NCBI GenBank assembly: GCA_021325095.1
Contig: JAJPHV010000064.1
Coordinates: forward strand, 1 to 43,252
Reading direction: 5' to 3'
Source: Chloroflexota bacterium
GTDB taxonomy: Bacteria; Chloroflexota; Anaerolineae; Aggregatilineales; UBA2796
DNA length: 43,252 nucleotides
Positions 1 to 7,106 of the stretch are shown piece after piece. Position 1 is the stretch's first letter; the number at the start of each line of letters is the position of its first letter. The translations under genes were made by a program, and so were the position numbers. Below the pieces are notes generated by a model. It worked only from the letters and a program-made list of their open reading frames with translations. It was not told where the DNA came from and made no database searches.

Positions 1-93
1 GATCAGGAGCTAATCCTGGCGATACGGCAATCGGCAGCGGAGGGGGGCCGTCCGGTGACACTGCCGCTCGATCCGGACGCGCAGAGGCTTTAG
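1..93 (+). CDS. C-terminal end of a probable Gfo/Idh/MocA-family oxidoreductase (partial)
   Basis: Frame 1 is open from the window edge to a TAG at 91-93 and encodes 30 residues. The tail reads as an alanine/serine-rich helix followed by GRPVTLPLD, which resembles the end of Gfo/Idh/MocA NAD(P)-dependent sugar dehydrogenases, where a phrase like SAxEGRPVxLPL is common. Only the tail is present, so the family call rests on this short similarity. A perfect GC hairpin follows six bases after the stop. Confidence 0.5.
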   Translation, partial: DQELILAIRQSAAEGGRPVTLPLDPDAQRL

Positions 94-98
94 ACTCT

Positions 99-122
99 GG
101 CCCGGCGTTAAAGCGCCGGGCC
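99..122 (+). terminator. GC-rich hairpin after the partial gene
   Basis: GGCCCGGCG (99-107) pairs perfectly with CGCCGGGCC (114-122) around a six-base loop. No T-run follows on the plus strand, so it could be a weak or factor-dependent terminator or an RNA-stabilising hairpin. Confidence 0.4.
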
Positions 123-206
123 GATGGAGAGTCGGCTCAAGTTGAACGGGGTGGTTCAGCCCTGCACGGCTGGTACACAAAATGCCTCAATGGCCCCGCT
201 CAGGCA

Positions 207-977
207 TCAGCGCAGGAATCTGGGCAGGTAAAAGCTCAGGAAGTGCAGGGCGCTGTCGGGCGCTGCCGTGACGGTGGCGCTTTCCATGTCAGCACGCGCC
301 AGGAGCACATCGTACTGTCGCAACGTGGCAACTTCATCGCAAGCTACCTGTCCGGTTCCGTCGGTGACGTAGACAAATAAGTCCTCGTCGGAGCGCGGCG
401 GTACAATGTGAGTCGTACCACCCGGAGCGACCACCGTTGCGGTCAGGCGGCCCGTCATGTGCTGCTGCATAGGCGAGTCCACATCGATCAGGCTGTAGAC
501 TGTTGCGTTTCCGGCCCGGCGTGCGGGCAGTCCATCACGCTGCAACTGCTGGTAATGCGGTTCCAGGCCGCGATATTTCGGGTCGGCGACAAACCAGATC
601 TGGATGACGCGCACCGGGTCATCCGTCAGGTTCAGCTCCTGGTGCTCGATGTAGTCTCCGGCGAACATACGCTGGAACTCCGCCGGGCCGATGTCACCCT
701 GCCCACCCACGCTGTCTTCGTGATGGAGAGTGCCTTCGAGCACCCAGGTGTAGATTTCCAGACCCCGGTGCGGATGCCATGTAAAGCCGTTGTGCGGCGC
801 GATGCGGGTCATATGCGCGGTGAGCATGTCACCCAGGCGCTGCAAGGGACTCCAGCCGCCAACAGCAAAGTGGGAATGAAGCCAGTGTACCGGATGAACC
901 ATCGGGAAGGTCTCTGCCGGGAAATGGTACAAGGCTTGCGTCGGCTGGATAGGAGCACGGATAATCGGTTTCTGCAT
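207..977 (-). CDS. Pirin-like bicupin protein
   Basis: The product is about 256 residues from the ATG at 977. The long open frame extends to 1094, but the extension crosses the upstream region of the divergent SGNH gene and looks non-coding, so the start at MQKPIIRAP is preferred. The N-terminal cupin carries the pirin metal-site signature HPHRGLEIYTWVLEG followed by HEDSVGG and a downstream YIEHQELN, which supply metal-binding His and Glu residues. The C-terminal half is a second cupin-like beta domain. Pirins are cytosolic Fe-binding cupins; some act as quercetin dioxygenases or redox sensors, and the activity of this one cannot be told. The gene is divergent from the SGNH hydrolase with about 105 bp between starts. 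Confidence 0.85.
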   Translation of the reverse strand: MQKPIIRAPIQPTQALYHFPAETFPMVHPVHWLHSHFAVGGWSPLQRLGDMLTAHMTRIAPHNGFTWHPHRGLEIYTWVLEGTLHHEDSVGGQGDIGPAEFQRMFAGDYIEHQELNLTDDPVRVIQIWFVADPKYRGLEPHYQQLQRDGLPARRAGNATVYSLIDVDSPMQQHMTGRLTATVVAPGGTTHIVPPRSDEDLFVYVTDGTGQVACDEVATLRQYDVLLARADMESATVTAAPDSALHFLSFYLPRFLR

Positions 978-1082
978 GTGTAATTCCGTCAGGCTGTAGC
1001 GGGTTATACCGTACCCGACGAGGCAGGGAGAGCGAATCTTACGACGTTTTACCCCCATATCGGCACACTCAGGAGGGCCACA

Positions 1083-1712
1083 TTGCTTTTCCAACCGAAG
1101 CAGAAAATCGTGTTTATCGGCGACAGTATCACGGACTCGGATCGGCAGACGACGGCGGCTCCCTATGGAAATGGCTACGTCAGCATGGTGCGCAATTTCC
1201 TGTTGGCGCGATACCCCGAACGCGATCTGAATGTGGTCAACAAAGGCATTGGCGGCAATACCGTCCGCGATCTTGAAAAGCGCTGGGAGCAGGACGTGAT
1301 TGCTGAAAAGCCGAACTGGTTATCGGTGTGCATCGGCATCAATGACGCTTGGCGGCACTTTGAGGGGAATACCGGAGAGGCCGTTCCGGTGGAAGAATAC
1401 CGCACGACCTTGCACCGGCTGCTGAAACGGGCGAAGGAGGCGACGGGCACGCGGATCATCCTGGCTGAACCGTACATCATCGAGCCGAACCACAACGACC
1501 CGATGCGCCGCCTGATGGAAGTCTACGCAGCAACGATGTCCGGCCTGGCGCAGGAATTTGGGGCGGTGGTCGTCCACACTCAGGCGGCCTTCGACGAAAC
1601 GCTGTCTCACGTTTCATCTTCTTACTGGGCTGCGGATCGCATTCATCCCAATAGTCCAGGGCACGCGCTCATTGCGCTGGCCTTCCTGCGGGCATTGGAG
1701 TTTGCGCTCTGA
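1083..1712 (+). CDS. SGNH/GDSL-family esterase or lipase-like hydrolase
   Basis: A 209-residue protein, the usual size for a single SGNH domain. All four SGNH blocks are visible: GDSITDS with nucleophile Ser15, GIGGNT with the oxyanion-hole Gly around 57, GIND with Asn87, and DRIHPN with Asp185 and His188 completing the triad. The start is a TTG at 1083, chosen because a strong AGGAGG lies at 1071-1076 with six bases of spacing and because IVFIGDS follows directly, as in family members. There is no signal peptide, so it is probably cytosolic. The closest match by feel is the acetyl-xylan or rhamnogalacturonan acetylesterase group; the substrate is unknown. Confidence 0.88.
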   Translation: MLFQPKQKIVFIGDSITDSDRQTTAAPYGNGYVSMVRNFLLARYPERDLNVVNKGIGGNTVRDLEKRWEQDVIAEKPNWLSVCIGINDAWRHFEGNTGEAVPVEEYRTTLHRLLKRAKEATGTRIILAEPYIIEPNHNDPMRRLMEVYAATMSGLAQEFGAVVVHTQAAFDETLSHVSSSYWAADRIHPNSPGHALIALAFLRALEFAL

Positions 1713-1747
1713 CTTCTGATCGGAGCGTACATCTTTGCCCCACCCGG

Positions 1748-1768
1748 CTCTCTGAACTGCGCAGAGAG
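1748..1768. repeat. Small inverted repeat in the SGNH-EamA gap
   Basis: CTCTCTG (1748-1754) and CAGAGAG (1762-1768) form a perfect 7-bp stem with a 7-base loop, flanked by CCGG on both sides. The core resembles the palindromic repeat found elsewhere in the window and may be a decayed copy, or a simple terminator-like hairpin for the SGNH gene. The rest of the 178-bp gap holds only a -10-like box. Confidence 0.35.
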
Positions 1769-1840
1769 GCGAACCGGCTTGGGATCGAACGAGCTAACCC
1801 GATGGGCCGGTAAGCAGGGCACATATTCGCTCAAGTCGGC

Positions 1841-1846
1841 TATAAT
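1841..1846 (+). promoter_or_regulatory. Candidate -10 box upstream of the EamA gene
   Basis: A perfect TATAAT lies 44 bp before the EamA start codon. No good -35 hexamer sits at the usual distance (the 17-bp position reads GGCACA), so the promoter call rests on the -10 box and its placement. Confidence 0.4.
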
Positions 1847-1890
1847 CTGACCATGCCTTCTTATCCCACCCTTTCAAATCGAGCCATCTG

Positions 1891-2751
1891 ATGACCCTCC
1901 TTGCGCTGGCGCTGGTCCTGACCTCTGCGCTGCTTCATGCCATCTGGAACCTGTTCGCCAAACGAGTCAGCGGCGGGCTGCCTTTCGTATGGCTGTTCAG
2001 TACCGTTGCAACGATCATTTATACGCCTGTGCTGATCCTGTCCATCGTCCACGATCCGCCGCGCCTGGGCGGGATGCAGCTTCTCTTCCTGGCGGGGACG
2101 TGGGTCTTTCACGGCGCGTATTACCTGCTGCTGAACCGGGGCTACCGCGTGGGCGACCTGTCGCTGGTCTATCCGCTGGCGCGCGGCACGGGGCCGATGC
2201 TCTCCACGTTGGGTGCGGTGGTGTTGTTGAGCGAGCACCCGACGCCCCTGGCTATCGCCGGAACGATCCTGATCGCCGTTGGCGTGTTCGTGCTGACAGG
2301 CGATCCGCGCAAACTGCGCGCGGCAGGCACACGCGGAGCAGTGACGTATGGGCTGCTCACGGGTCTCATCATTGCCGTTTATACCCTGTGGGACAAACAG
2401 GCCGTCAGCGCGCTGTTGATCACGCCGCTCATGCTGGATTGGGTGTCCGGGCTGGGGCGAATGATCACGCTCGTGCCGTTTGCCGTGCGGAATTGGGGCG
2501 AGGTGCGCAATGCATGGCGAAAGCATCGCCTGGAAACGTTCGGCATCGCCATCCTCGATCCGCTGGGCTACATCATCTTTCTGACTGCCCTCTCGTTCAG
2601 CCCGGTCAGCTACCTGGCCCCCATGCGCCAGGTCAGCATCCTGATCGGCGCAGTGCTGGGCGCGCGCCTGCTGGACGAGGGCCATGCGCCGCGCCGCTTT
2701 GCTGCCGTCAGCGCAATGGTGGTCGGGCTGGTCGTCCTAGCATTGGGGTGA
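1891..2751 (+). CDS. EamA/DMT-superfamily membrane transporter
   Basis: A 286-residue, highly hydrophobic protein of the size and pattern of 10-helix drug/metabolite transporters built from two EamA repeats. The first repeat starts with SALLHAIWNLFAKR, close to the family's ALxWAxNxxxxK opening. The first half ends with GTILIAVGVFVLTG, the second with SAMVVGLVVLALG, and such helices close each repeat. The substrate cannot be inferred. The TGA stop lies inside GGGGTGAGG, matching one end of the palindromic repeat seen elsewhere, so the extreme C-terminus may have been reshaped by a repeat fragment. Confidence 0.85.
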   Translation: MTLLALALVLTSALLHAIWNLFAKRVSGGLPFVWLFSTVATIIYTPVLILSIVHDPPRLGGMQLLFLAGTWVFHGAYYLLLNRGYRVGDLSLVYPLARGTGPMLSTLGAVVLLSEHPTPLAIAGTILIAVGVFVLTGDPRKLRAAGTRGAVTYGLLTGLIIAVYTLWDKQAVSALLITPLMLDWVSGLGRMITLVPFAVRNWGEVRNAWRKHRLETFGIAILDPLGYIIFLTALSFSPVSYLAPMRQVSILIGAVLGARLLDEGHAPRRFAAVSAMVVGLVVLALG

Positions 2752-2832
2752 GGCAAACTTCCCTGCCCCGTGTATATTCTTTGCCTTCTCTGTTGCCACA
2801 GGGTTTCGCGGCTTGTTTCTACAACAGCGTGC

Positions 2833-2838
2833 TATAAT
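2833..2838 (+). promoter_or_regulatory. Candidate -10 box upstream of the AglD-like gene
   Basis: TATAAT within GCTATAATGG, 36 bp before the ATG at 2875. A possible -35 (TTGTTT, 2813-2818) is only 14 bp away, shorter than usual. This may be the promoter for the long glycan gene block. Confidence 0.4.
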
Positions 2839-2874
2839 GGGCCGCCGGACTGCAAGTTTTGAACGGGACGTGTG

Positions 2875-3918
2875 ATGAAACGATGGCAGAGTCTCTTGCT
2901 AGGTGTTGTCGTGAGTGTGGCAACCCTGGCTTACGCGCTGCGTGGCGTCGAACTGGATAAGCTGGGCGGGGAACTGGCGAACGGGCGGTACGTTTACGTT
3001 GTGCCCGCATTGGTGCTGGTCTTCGTTGGGCTGGCGCTGCGGGCCGTGCGCTGGCAAGCGCTGCTCAACGGGCGAATCGCCGTCATGCACTCGTTCCACA
3101 TCCTCAACGTCAGCTATTTTTTCAACGGCTTCCTGCCGCTGCGGCTGGGCGAGGTAGCCCGTGCGTTCCTGGCGACCCGGCTGCAACCGCCGATTGCGGT
3201 CTTTACGTCGTTGAGCAGCGTCGTCGTCGAGCGATTGATAGACGTGATCGCCGTCGTCATCCTGATTATTTTTGCCATCACCATCGCGCCGGTCACACGT
3301 GAAATTGAGGCGGCTGCGCGCGTCAGCGGGATTATCGCCGTCGCGGGAACGCTCCTGCTGGCTTTCTTCGCGGCACGCCCCGCCGTCGCTCATCGCCTCG
3401 TCGCCCTCATCGTGCGACTGATCCCGGCCCTGGAAGGCTTCCACGTGCGCGAACTGGCGGACAGGGTGCTGGATGGCATTGCACCGCTTGGATCTTTGCG
3501 GGGCGCAGCAGCGGCCTTTGGCTGGACGGCGATTGCGTGGGTCTCGTCGGTAGCCGCTACTTTCGTGTTGATGTATGTGTTCTACGAGCAGCCCCGCTGG
3601 AACGCCGCCCTGCTCATGACTTCGATTGCCTCGCTGGCAATTGCACTGCCCGCCGTTCCGGGCAGTGTCGGCCCGTTCGAGGCGGCCATGGTGCTTGGCC
3701 TGACGGTGGGTGGCATGGCCGATGCTGCCAACCCGCAGCAGCAGGCCCGGGCCGTTGCCTGCGCGGTGCTGATCCACGTGATCAGCACTGGCTCCTATGC
3801 CTTCCTGGGCGTGATCGGCCTGGCCCAGGAGCACATCTCGCTGGGTGAGGTGATGCGCTCGGCGCGGCAGATCACCGCCCGGCCCAAGAAAGAAACGGTT
3901 CCAGCCAGTGTCGAGTAA
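2875..3918 (+). CDS. LPG-synthase-TM / AglD-like (UPF0104) membrane protein
   Basis: About 347 residues with many hydrophobic helices. The sequence has hallmarks of the lysylphosphatidylglycerol-synthase transmembrane (UPF0104) family: LRAVRWQALL near the N-terminus, then SYFFNGFLPLRLGEVARAFLATR, and a C-terminal ALPAVPGSVGPFEAAMVLGL in the position of the PGGxGxxE motif. It lacks the soluble aminoacyl-transferase domain of MprF. Members next to glycosyltransferases are thought to act in lipid-linked glycan translocation or as the membrane part of AglD-type enzymes. GTG at 2872 directly precedes the ATG; the ATG is preferred. It is the first gene of a co-directional block. Confidence 0.82.
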   Translation: MKRWQSLLLGVVVSVATLAYALRGVELDKLGGELANGRYVYVVPALVLVFVGLALRAVRWQALLNGRIAVMHSFHILNVSYFFNGFLPLRLGEVARAFLATRLQPPIAVFTSLSSVVVERLIDVIAVVILIIFAITIAPVTREIEAAARVSGIIAVAGTLLLAFFAARPAVAHRLVALIVRLIPALEGFHVRELADRVLDGIAPLGSLRGAAAAFGWTAIAWVSSVAATFVLMYVFYEQPRWNAALLMTSIASLAIALPAVPGSVGPFEAAMVLGLTVGGMADAANPQQQARAVACAVLIHVISTGSYAFLGVIGLAQEHISLGEVMRSARQITARPKKETVPASVE

Positions 3919-3927
3919 CTTTCGATT

Positions 3928-3970
3928 GACCTCACCCCCCGACCCCTCTCTGCTGCGCCGAGAGGGAGCA
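3928..3970. repeat. Palindromic repeat copy 1 (partial)
   Basis: GACCTCACCCCCC followed by CCCTCTC (3944-3950) and GAGAGGG (3960-3966), a 7-bp stem. It matches the left arm and core of the fuller copies near 7.0 and 15.9 kb. It lies between the AglD-like and epimerase genes. Confidence 0.7.
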
Positions 3971-3987
3971 GATCAGGCAGGTAACTG

Positions 3988-4962
3988 ATGACGATTGCTT
4001 TATCTGACTGTCTGCCGCGTATTGCGCGTTCACGTGTGGTGGTGACGGGCGGCGCGGGCTTCATCGGCAGCCATCTGGTGGACTTCCTGGCACAGCATGG
4101 CGCTGAACTGATCGTTGTCGATGATCTATCCAGGGCGCGCGTGGACTGGCTGAAAAGCCGACGGCAAGATCCGCGCATCCATGTCGTCCAGGACAGCATT
4201 CTGGACGAAGAGCGGCTGGCGTCGATATTGCCGGGAGTCAGCATCGTTTTTCACCTGGCCGCGATTGCCACCGTAATGATGGCCGTCCGTAACCCGGAGA
4301 AGACGCTGAAGGTGAACACACTCGGCACGGCGCAAGTCGCGCTGGCTGCGCAGCGAGCCGGGGTAAAGCGCTTCGTGTTCGCCTCGTCCCGTGAGGTATA
4401 TGGTGACCCGGCGGCGCTGCCTGTTCACGAAGACGCACCGATCAGGCCGAAGAATGTCTATGGCGCGAGCAAGGCCGCCGCCGAATTGTTCCTGAACACG
4501 CTGGACAACATAGCAGTCGTCACGCTGCGGCTGGCAAACGTCTACGGGCCGGGGGATAGTGGACGAGTGATCCCGATCTTCCTGCACAATGCGCTGAATG
4601 GGCTGCCGCTGACCCTGTACGGCGGGCAGCAATCGCTCGACCTGATCTGGATCGGGGACGTGGTGGAGACGCTGGTGAAAGCCGGGTTTTCGGACGCACC
4701 CGCTGCCGGGCCGATCAACGTGGGCAGTGGCGCGTCCACCAGCCTGCGAAACCTGGCACAGCGCATTGTTGATCTAGTGGGCAATCGCGCGACGATGCGG
4801 GTCGTACCGCCGCGCGGGCCGGAGGTGGAACGCTACCAGGCTGACCTGACCCGCGCGGGCCAGTATTTCGGTTTGCAGCCCAAAGTCGATCCGCTTGAGC
4901 ATTTGCCGGAAGTGCTGGCAGCACTCCGGAGCAGCACGTTGGAGAAGAAGACACATATCTGA
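3988..4962 (+). CDS. NAD-dependent sugar-nucleotide epimerase/dehydratase
   Basis: A 324-residue extended short-chain dehydrogenase. The NAD-binding TGGAGFIGSHL (GxxGxxG, residues 21-27) is followed by an acidic VVDDL that accepts the adenosine ribose. Catalytic residues are Ser133/Ser134 in FASSREVYG and Tyr158-x3-Lys162 in YGASKAAAE. The length matches UDP-glucose 4-epimerase-like enzymes; the substrate may be a UDP-, GDP- or dTDP-sugar. It sits between the AglD-like membrane protein and a GT4 glycosyltransferase, whose ATG overlaps this stop by one base, so it probably supplies an activated sugar to the locus. Confidence 0.9.
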   Translation: MTIALSDCLPRIARSRVVVTGGAGFIGSHLVDFLAQHGAELIVVDDLSRARVDWLKSRRQDPRIHVVQDSILDEERLASILPGVSIVFHLAAIATVMMAVRNPEKTLKVNTLGTAQVALAAQRAGVKRFVFASSREVYGDPAALPVHEDAPIRPKNVYGASKAAAELFLNTLDNIAVVTLRLANVYGPGDSGRVIPIFLHNALNGLPLTLYGGQQSLDLIWIGDVVETLVKAGFSDAPAAGPINVGSGASTSLRNLAQRIVDLVGNRATMRVVPPRGPEVERYQADLTRAGQYFGLQPKVDPLEHLPEVLAALRSSTLEKKTHI

Positions 4963-6182
4963 TGAGAATTCTTGTATTCCTGACCTACTACCACCCGCAT
5001 TGGACAGGGTTAACGGCCTACGCCAAGCGGCTGGCCGAAGGCATGGCGACGCGCGGCCACCAGGTTACCGTCGTCACGTCGCGCCATTCGCCCGAACTGC
5101 CGGTGCACGAAACACTCAACGGTGTGGACATCGTGCGCCTGCCGACGATGGGCCGCATCAGCCGGGGCGTGATCATGCCTGCTTTTCCGTTCGCAGCGGC
5201 GCGGCTGATCGCACGACACGATCTGGTGCAGATTCACACACCGATGCTTGAAACCGTCCTGGTGACAGCCCTGGCCCGCTTGCAGGGCAAGCCGTCTATT
5301 ATTACCCATCATGGCGACCTGGTCATGCCATCCGGCCTGTTCAACCAGATCGTGCTGCACACCGTCCGGGGGGCAATGACGCTGGGGCTGCACCTTTCCA
5401 GCCGCGTCACGGTGCACAGCGCCGACTATGGCCGCCATTCGGACTTTTTGCGTCCGATTGCGCACAAGCTCGACGCGATTTACCCACCTGTCGAAATTCC
5501 GACACCGCAGCCGGAGGCGGTGGCGGCGTGGCGGCGCGAACTCGATCTGGAAGGCAAGAAGCTGATCGGGTTCGCGGGGCGGTTCGTGGAGGAAAAAGGT
5601 TTCGACTATCTGCTGCAAGCCATCCCGGCCACGCTCGAACGTATCCCCAACGCGCATTTCGTCTATGCCGGGGAAACGAACGTCATCTACGAGGACTTCT
5701 TTGGGCGCTGGAAGCATCTGCTGGACGCACACCGCGCGCACATCACAACGCTTGGCCTGATCCGTGATCCGCAGAAGCTCGCCAATTTCTACGCGATGTG
5801 CGACCTGTTCGCACTGCCCTCGCGTACCGACTGCTTCCCCAGCGTGCAGATTGAGGCCCTGTTGAGCGGCACACCGCTGGTGACGACGGATATTCCCGGC
5901 GCGCGCGAGGTTGTCAAAGTGACCGGGTTCGGGAAGTTGGTGCGCCCGCGTGACCCGTCCGCGCTGGCTGAGGGCTTTGCCGAAGTGTTGAGCGACCCTG
6001 CGCCTTACGCGCCAACGCGGGAAGTGGTGCGGGGCGTGTTCAGCACGGAGCGTACCGTCAGCGCCTACGAAGACCTGATGAAGCGCCTGGTCGCGGCGCG
6101 GAGTGCCAGGCGCGCAGTCAGGCAGCCCGTGGTGGATACTGCGCCGCCTGCAACGACTACCGAGAGAGGCAGCCGGGAGTAA
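4962..6182 (+). CDS. Family 4 glycosyltransferase
   Basis: A 406-residue GT-B enzyme. The N-terminal domain begins MRILVFLTYYHPHWTG with GLTAYAKRLAEGMATRGHQVTVVT, typical of GT4. The C-terminal domain holds FAGRFVEEKGFDYLL and the donor-binding FALPSRTDCFPSVQIEALLSGTP read in two parts. The usual E-x7-E motif is D290-x7-E298 here, a conservative change seen in some relatives. The tail after about residue 385 is rich in Arg, Ala, Pro and Thr and probably disordered. Start and previous stop share one base (TGATG), indicating translational coupling to the epimerase. It likely transfers a sugar to a lipid-linked acceptor on the cytoplasmic face. Confidence 0.9.
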   Translation: MRILVFLTYYHPHWTGLTAYAKRLAEGMATRGHQVTVVTSRHSPELPVHETLNGVDIVRLPTMGRISRGVIMPAFPFAAARLIARHDLVQIHTPMLETVLVTALARLQGKPSIITHHGDLVMPSGLFNQIVLHTVRGAMTLGLHLSSRVTVHSADYGRHSDFLRPIAHKLDAIYPPVEIPTPQPEAVAAWRRELDLEGKKLIGFAGRFVEEKGFDYLLQAIPATLERIPNAHFVYAGETNVIYEDFFGRWKHLLDAHRAHITTLGLIRDPQKLANFYAMCDLFALPSRTDCFPSVQIEALLSGTPLVTTDIPGAREVVKVTGFGKLVRPRDPSALAEGFAEVLSDPAPYAPTREVVRGVFSTERTVSAYEDLMKRLVAARSARRAVRQPVVDTAPPATTTERGSRE

Positions 6183-6187
6183 CGACT

Positions 6188-7033
6188 ATGATCACCGAAG
6201 CCACACTGCAACGCCTGACCCGCAACGAGGCCGACATGGCTTTCAAGCGGCGCGTGCGCACCATCTTCGAGTGGATCGAACCTACCGACGACAAGCTGAT
6301 CTATGACTGCGCGTGTGGGCGCGGCTTCTACCTGAACATGATCCGCACCGTCAGCCGGTGCGAGCTGTTCGGACTGGAACTTGACCCGGAGATTGTGGAA
6401 AAGGCCGGGCTAAACGTCGGCCATTTGCCGGACGTGCACCTTGTGCGCGCCGACATCTACGACCAGCCCTGGCCCGACAATATGTTTGATGGCATCATCC
6501 TGTCCGAGATTCTCGAACACATTGAGGACGATGTGCGCGGGCTGCGCGAGGTGTACCGCGTCCTCAAGCCGGGCGGCGTTGTGGCGATCACCGTGCCGCA
6601 CGCCAATTACCCGTTCTGGTGGGACCCGATCAACAAGACGCTGGAGACGCTTTTCAACACGCACATTCAGCATGGGCCGCTGGCGGGCATCTGGGCCAAC
6701 CACGTCCGGCTGTACACGAGGGAGTTGCTGCGCAAGTCGGTATTGCAGGCCGGGTTCCAGATCGAGGAGGAACGGGCCTTTACTCATTACTGTTTCCCGT
6801 TCATCCACAACATCGTGTACGGGCTGGGCAAGCCGCTGCTGGAAAGCGGGCTGATGCCCAGAGAACTGGCGCTGGCCGCAGATCGCACGACGTTCGACCA
6901 GAACAGCGGCAGCCTGCTCAACCCGATCAACCTGGGGCTGGCCGTGTTTAATTGGTTTGACCGCCCGAACAAGATGAACGAACCACCGGAGCGCTCGACG
7001 CTGATTTTGTGTGTGAAGGCGCGGAAGGTTTGA
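6188..7033 (+). CDS. SAM-dependent methyltransferase (class I)
   Basis: A 281-residue protein starting five bases after the glycosyltransferase stop, with GGGAG before the ATG. Motif I is DCACGRG (residues 40-46, in place of the usual DxGxGxG), motif II is LELDPEIV (63-70), and ILSEILEHIED followed by VLKPGGVVAITVPH covers motifs III-IV of the Methyltransf_11 type. The C-terminal half has the Trp/Phe/Tyr-rich PFWWDPINK stretch common in methyltransferases of polysaccharide loci. It probably methylates a sugar or polyprenyl-linked intermediate. The TGA stop lies within the left end of a palindromic repeat. Confidence 0.88.
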   Translation: MITEATLQRLTRNEADMAFKRRVRTIFEWIEPTDDKLIYDCACGRGFYLNMIRTVSRCELFGLELDPEIVEKAGLNVGHLPDVHLVRADIYDQPWPDNMFDGIILSEILEHIEDDVRGLREVYRVLKPGGVVAITVPHANYPFWWDPINKTLETLFNTHIQHGPLAGIWANHVRLYTRELLRKSVLQAGFQIEEERAFTHYCFPFIHNIVYGLGKPLLESGLMPRELALAADRTTFDQNSGSLLNPINLGLAVFNWFDRPNKMNEPPERSTLILCVKARKV

Positions 7034-7079
7034 CCTCAACCCCTGACCCCTTCTCCGCAAGCAGAGAAGGGGAGGTCAA
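7030..7079. repeat. Palindromic repeat copy 2
   Basis: The ends TTGACCTC (7030-7037) and GAGGTCAA (7072-7079) are perfect inverted repeats. Inside, CCCCTTCTC (7047-7055) pairs with GAGAAGGGG (7064-7072) around an 8-base loop. It overlaps the methyltransferase stop codon and ends 27 bp before the next start. Confidence 0.8.
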
Positions 7080-7106
7080 CCCCCGAAGATTTCGTGAACG
7101 AACGCT

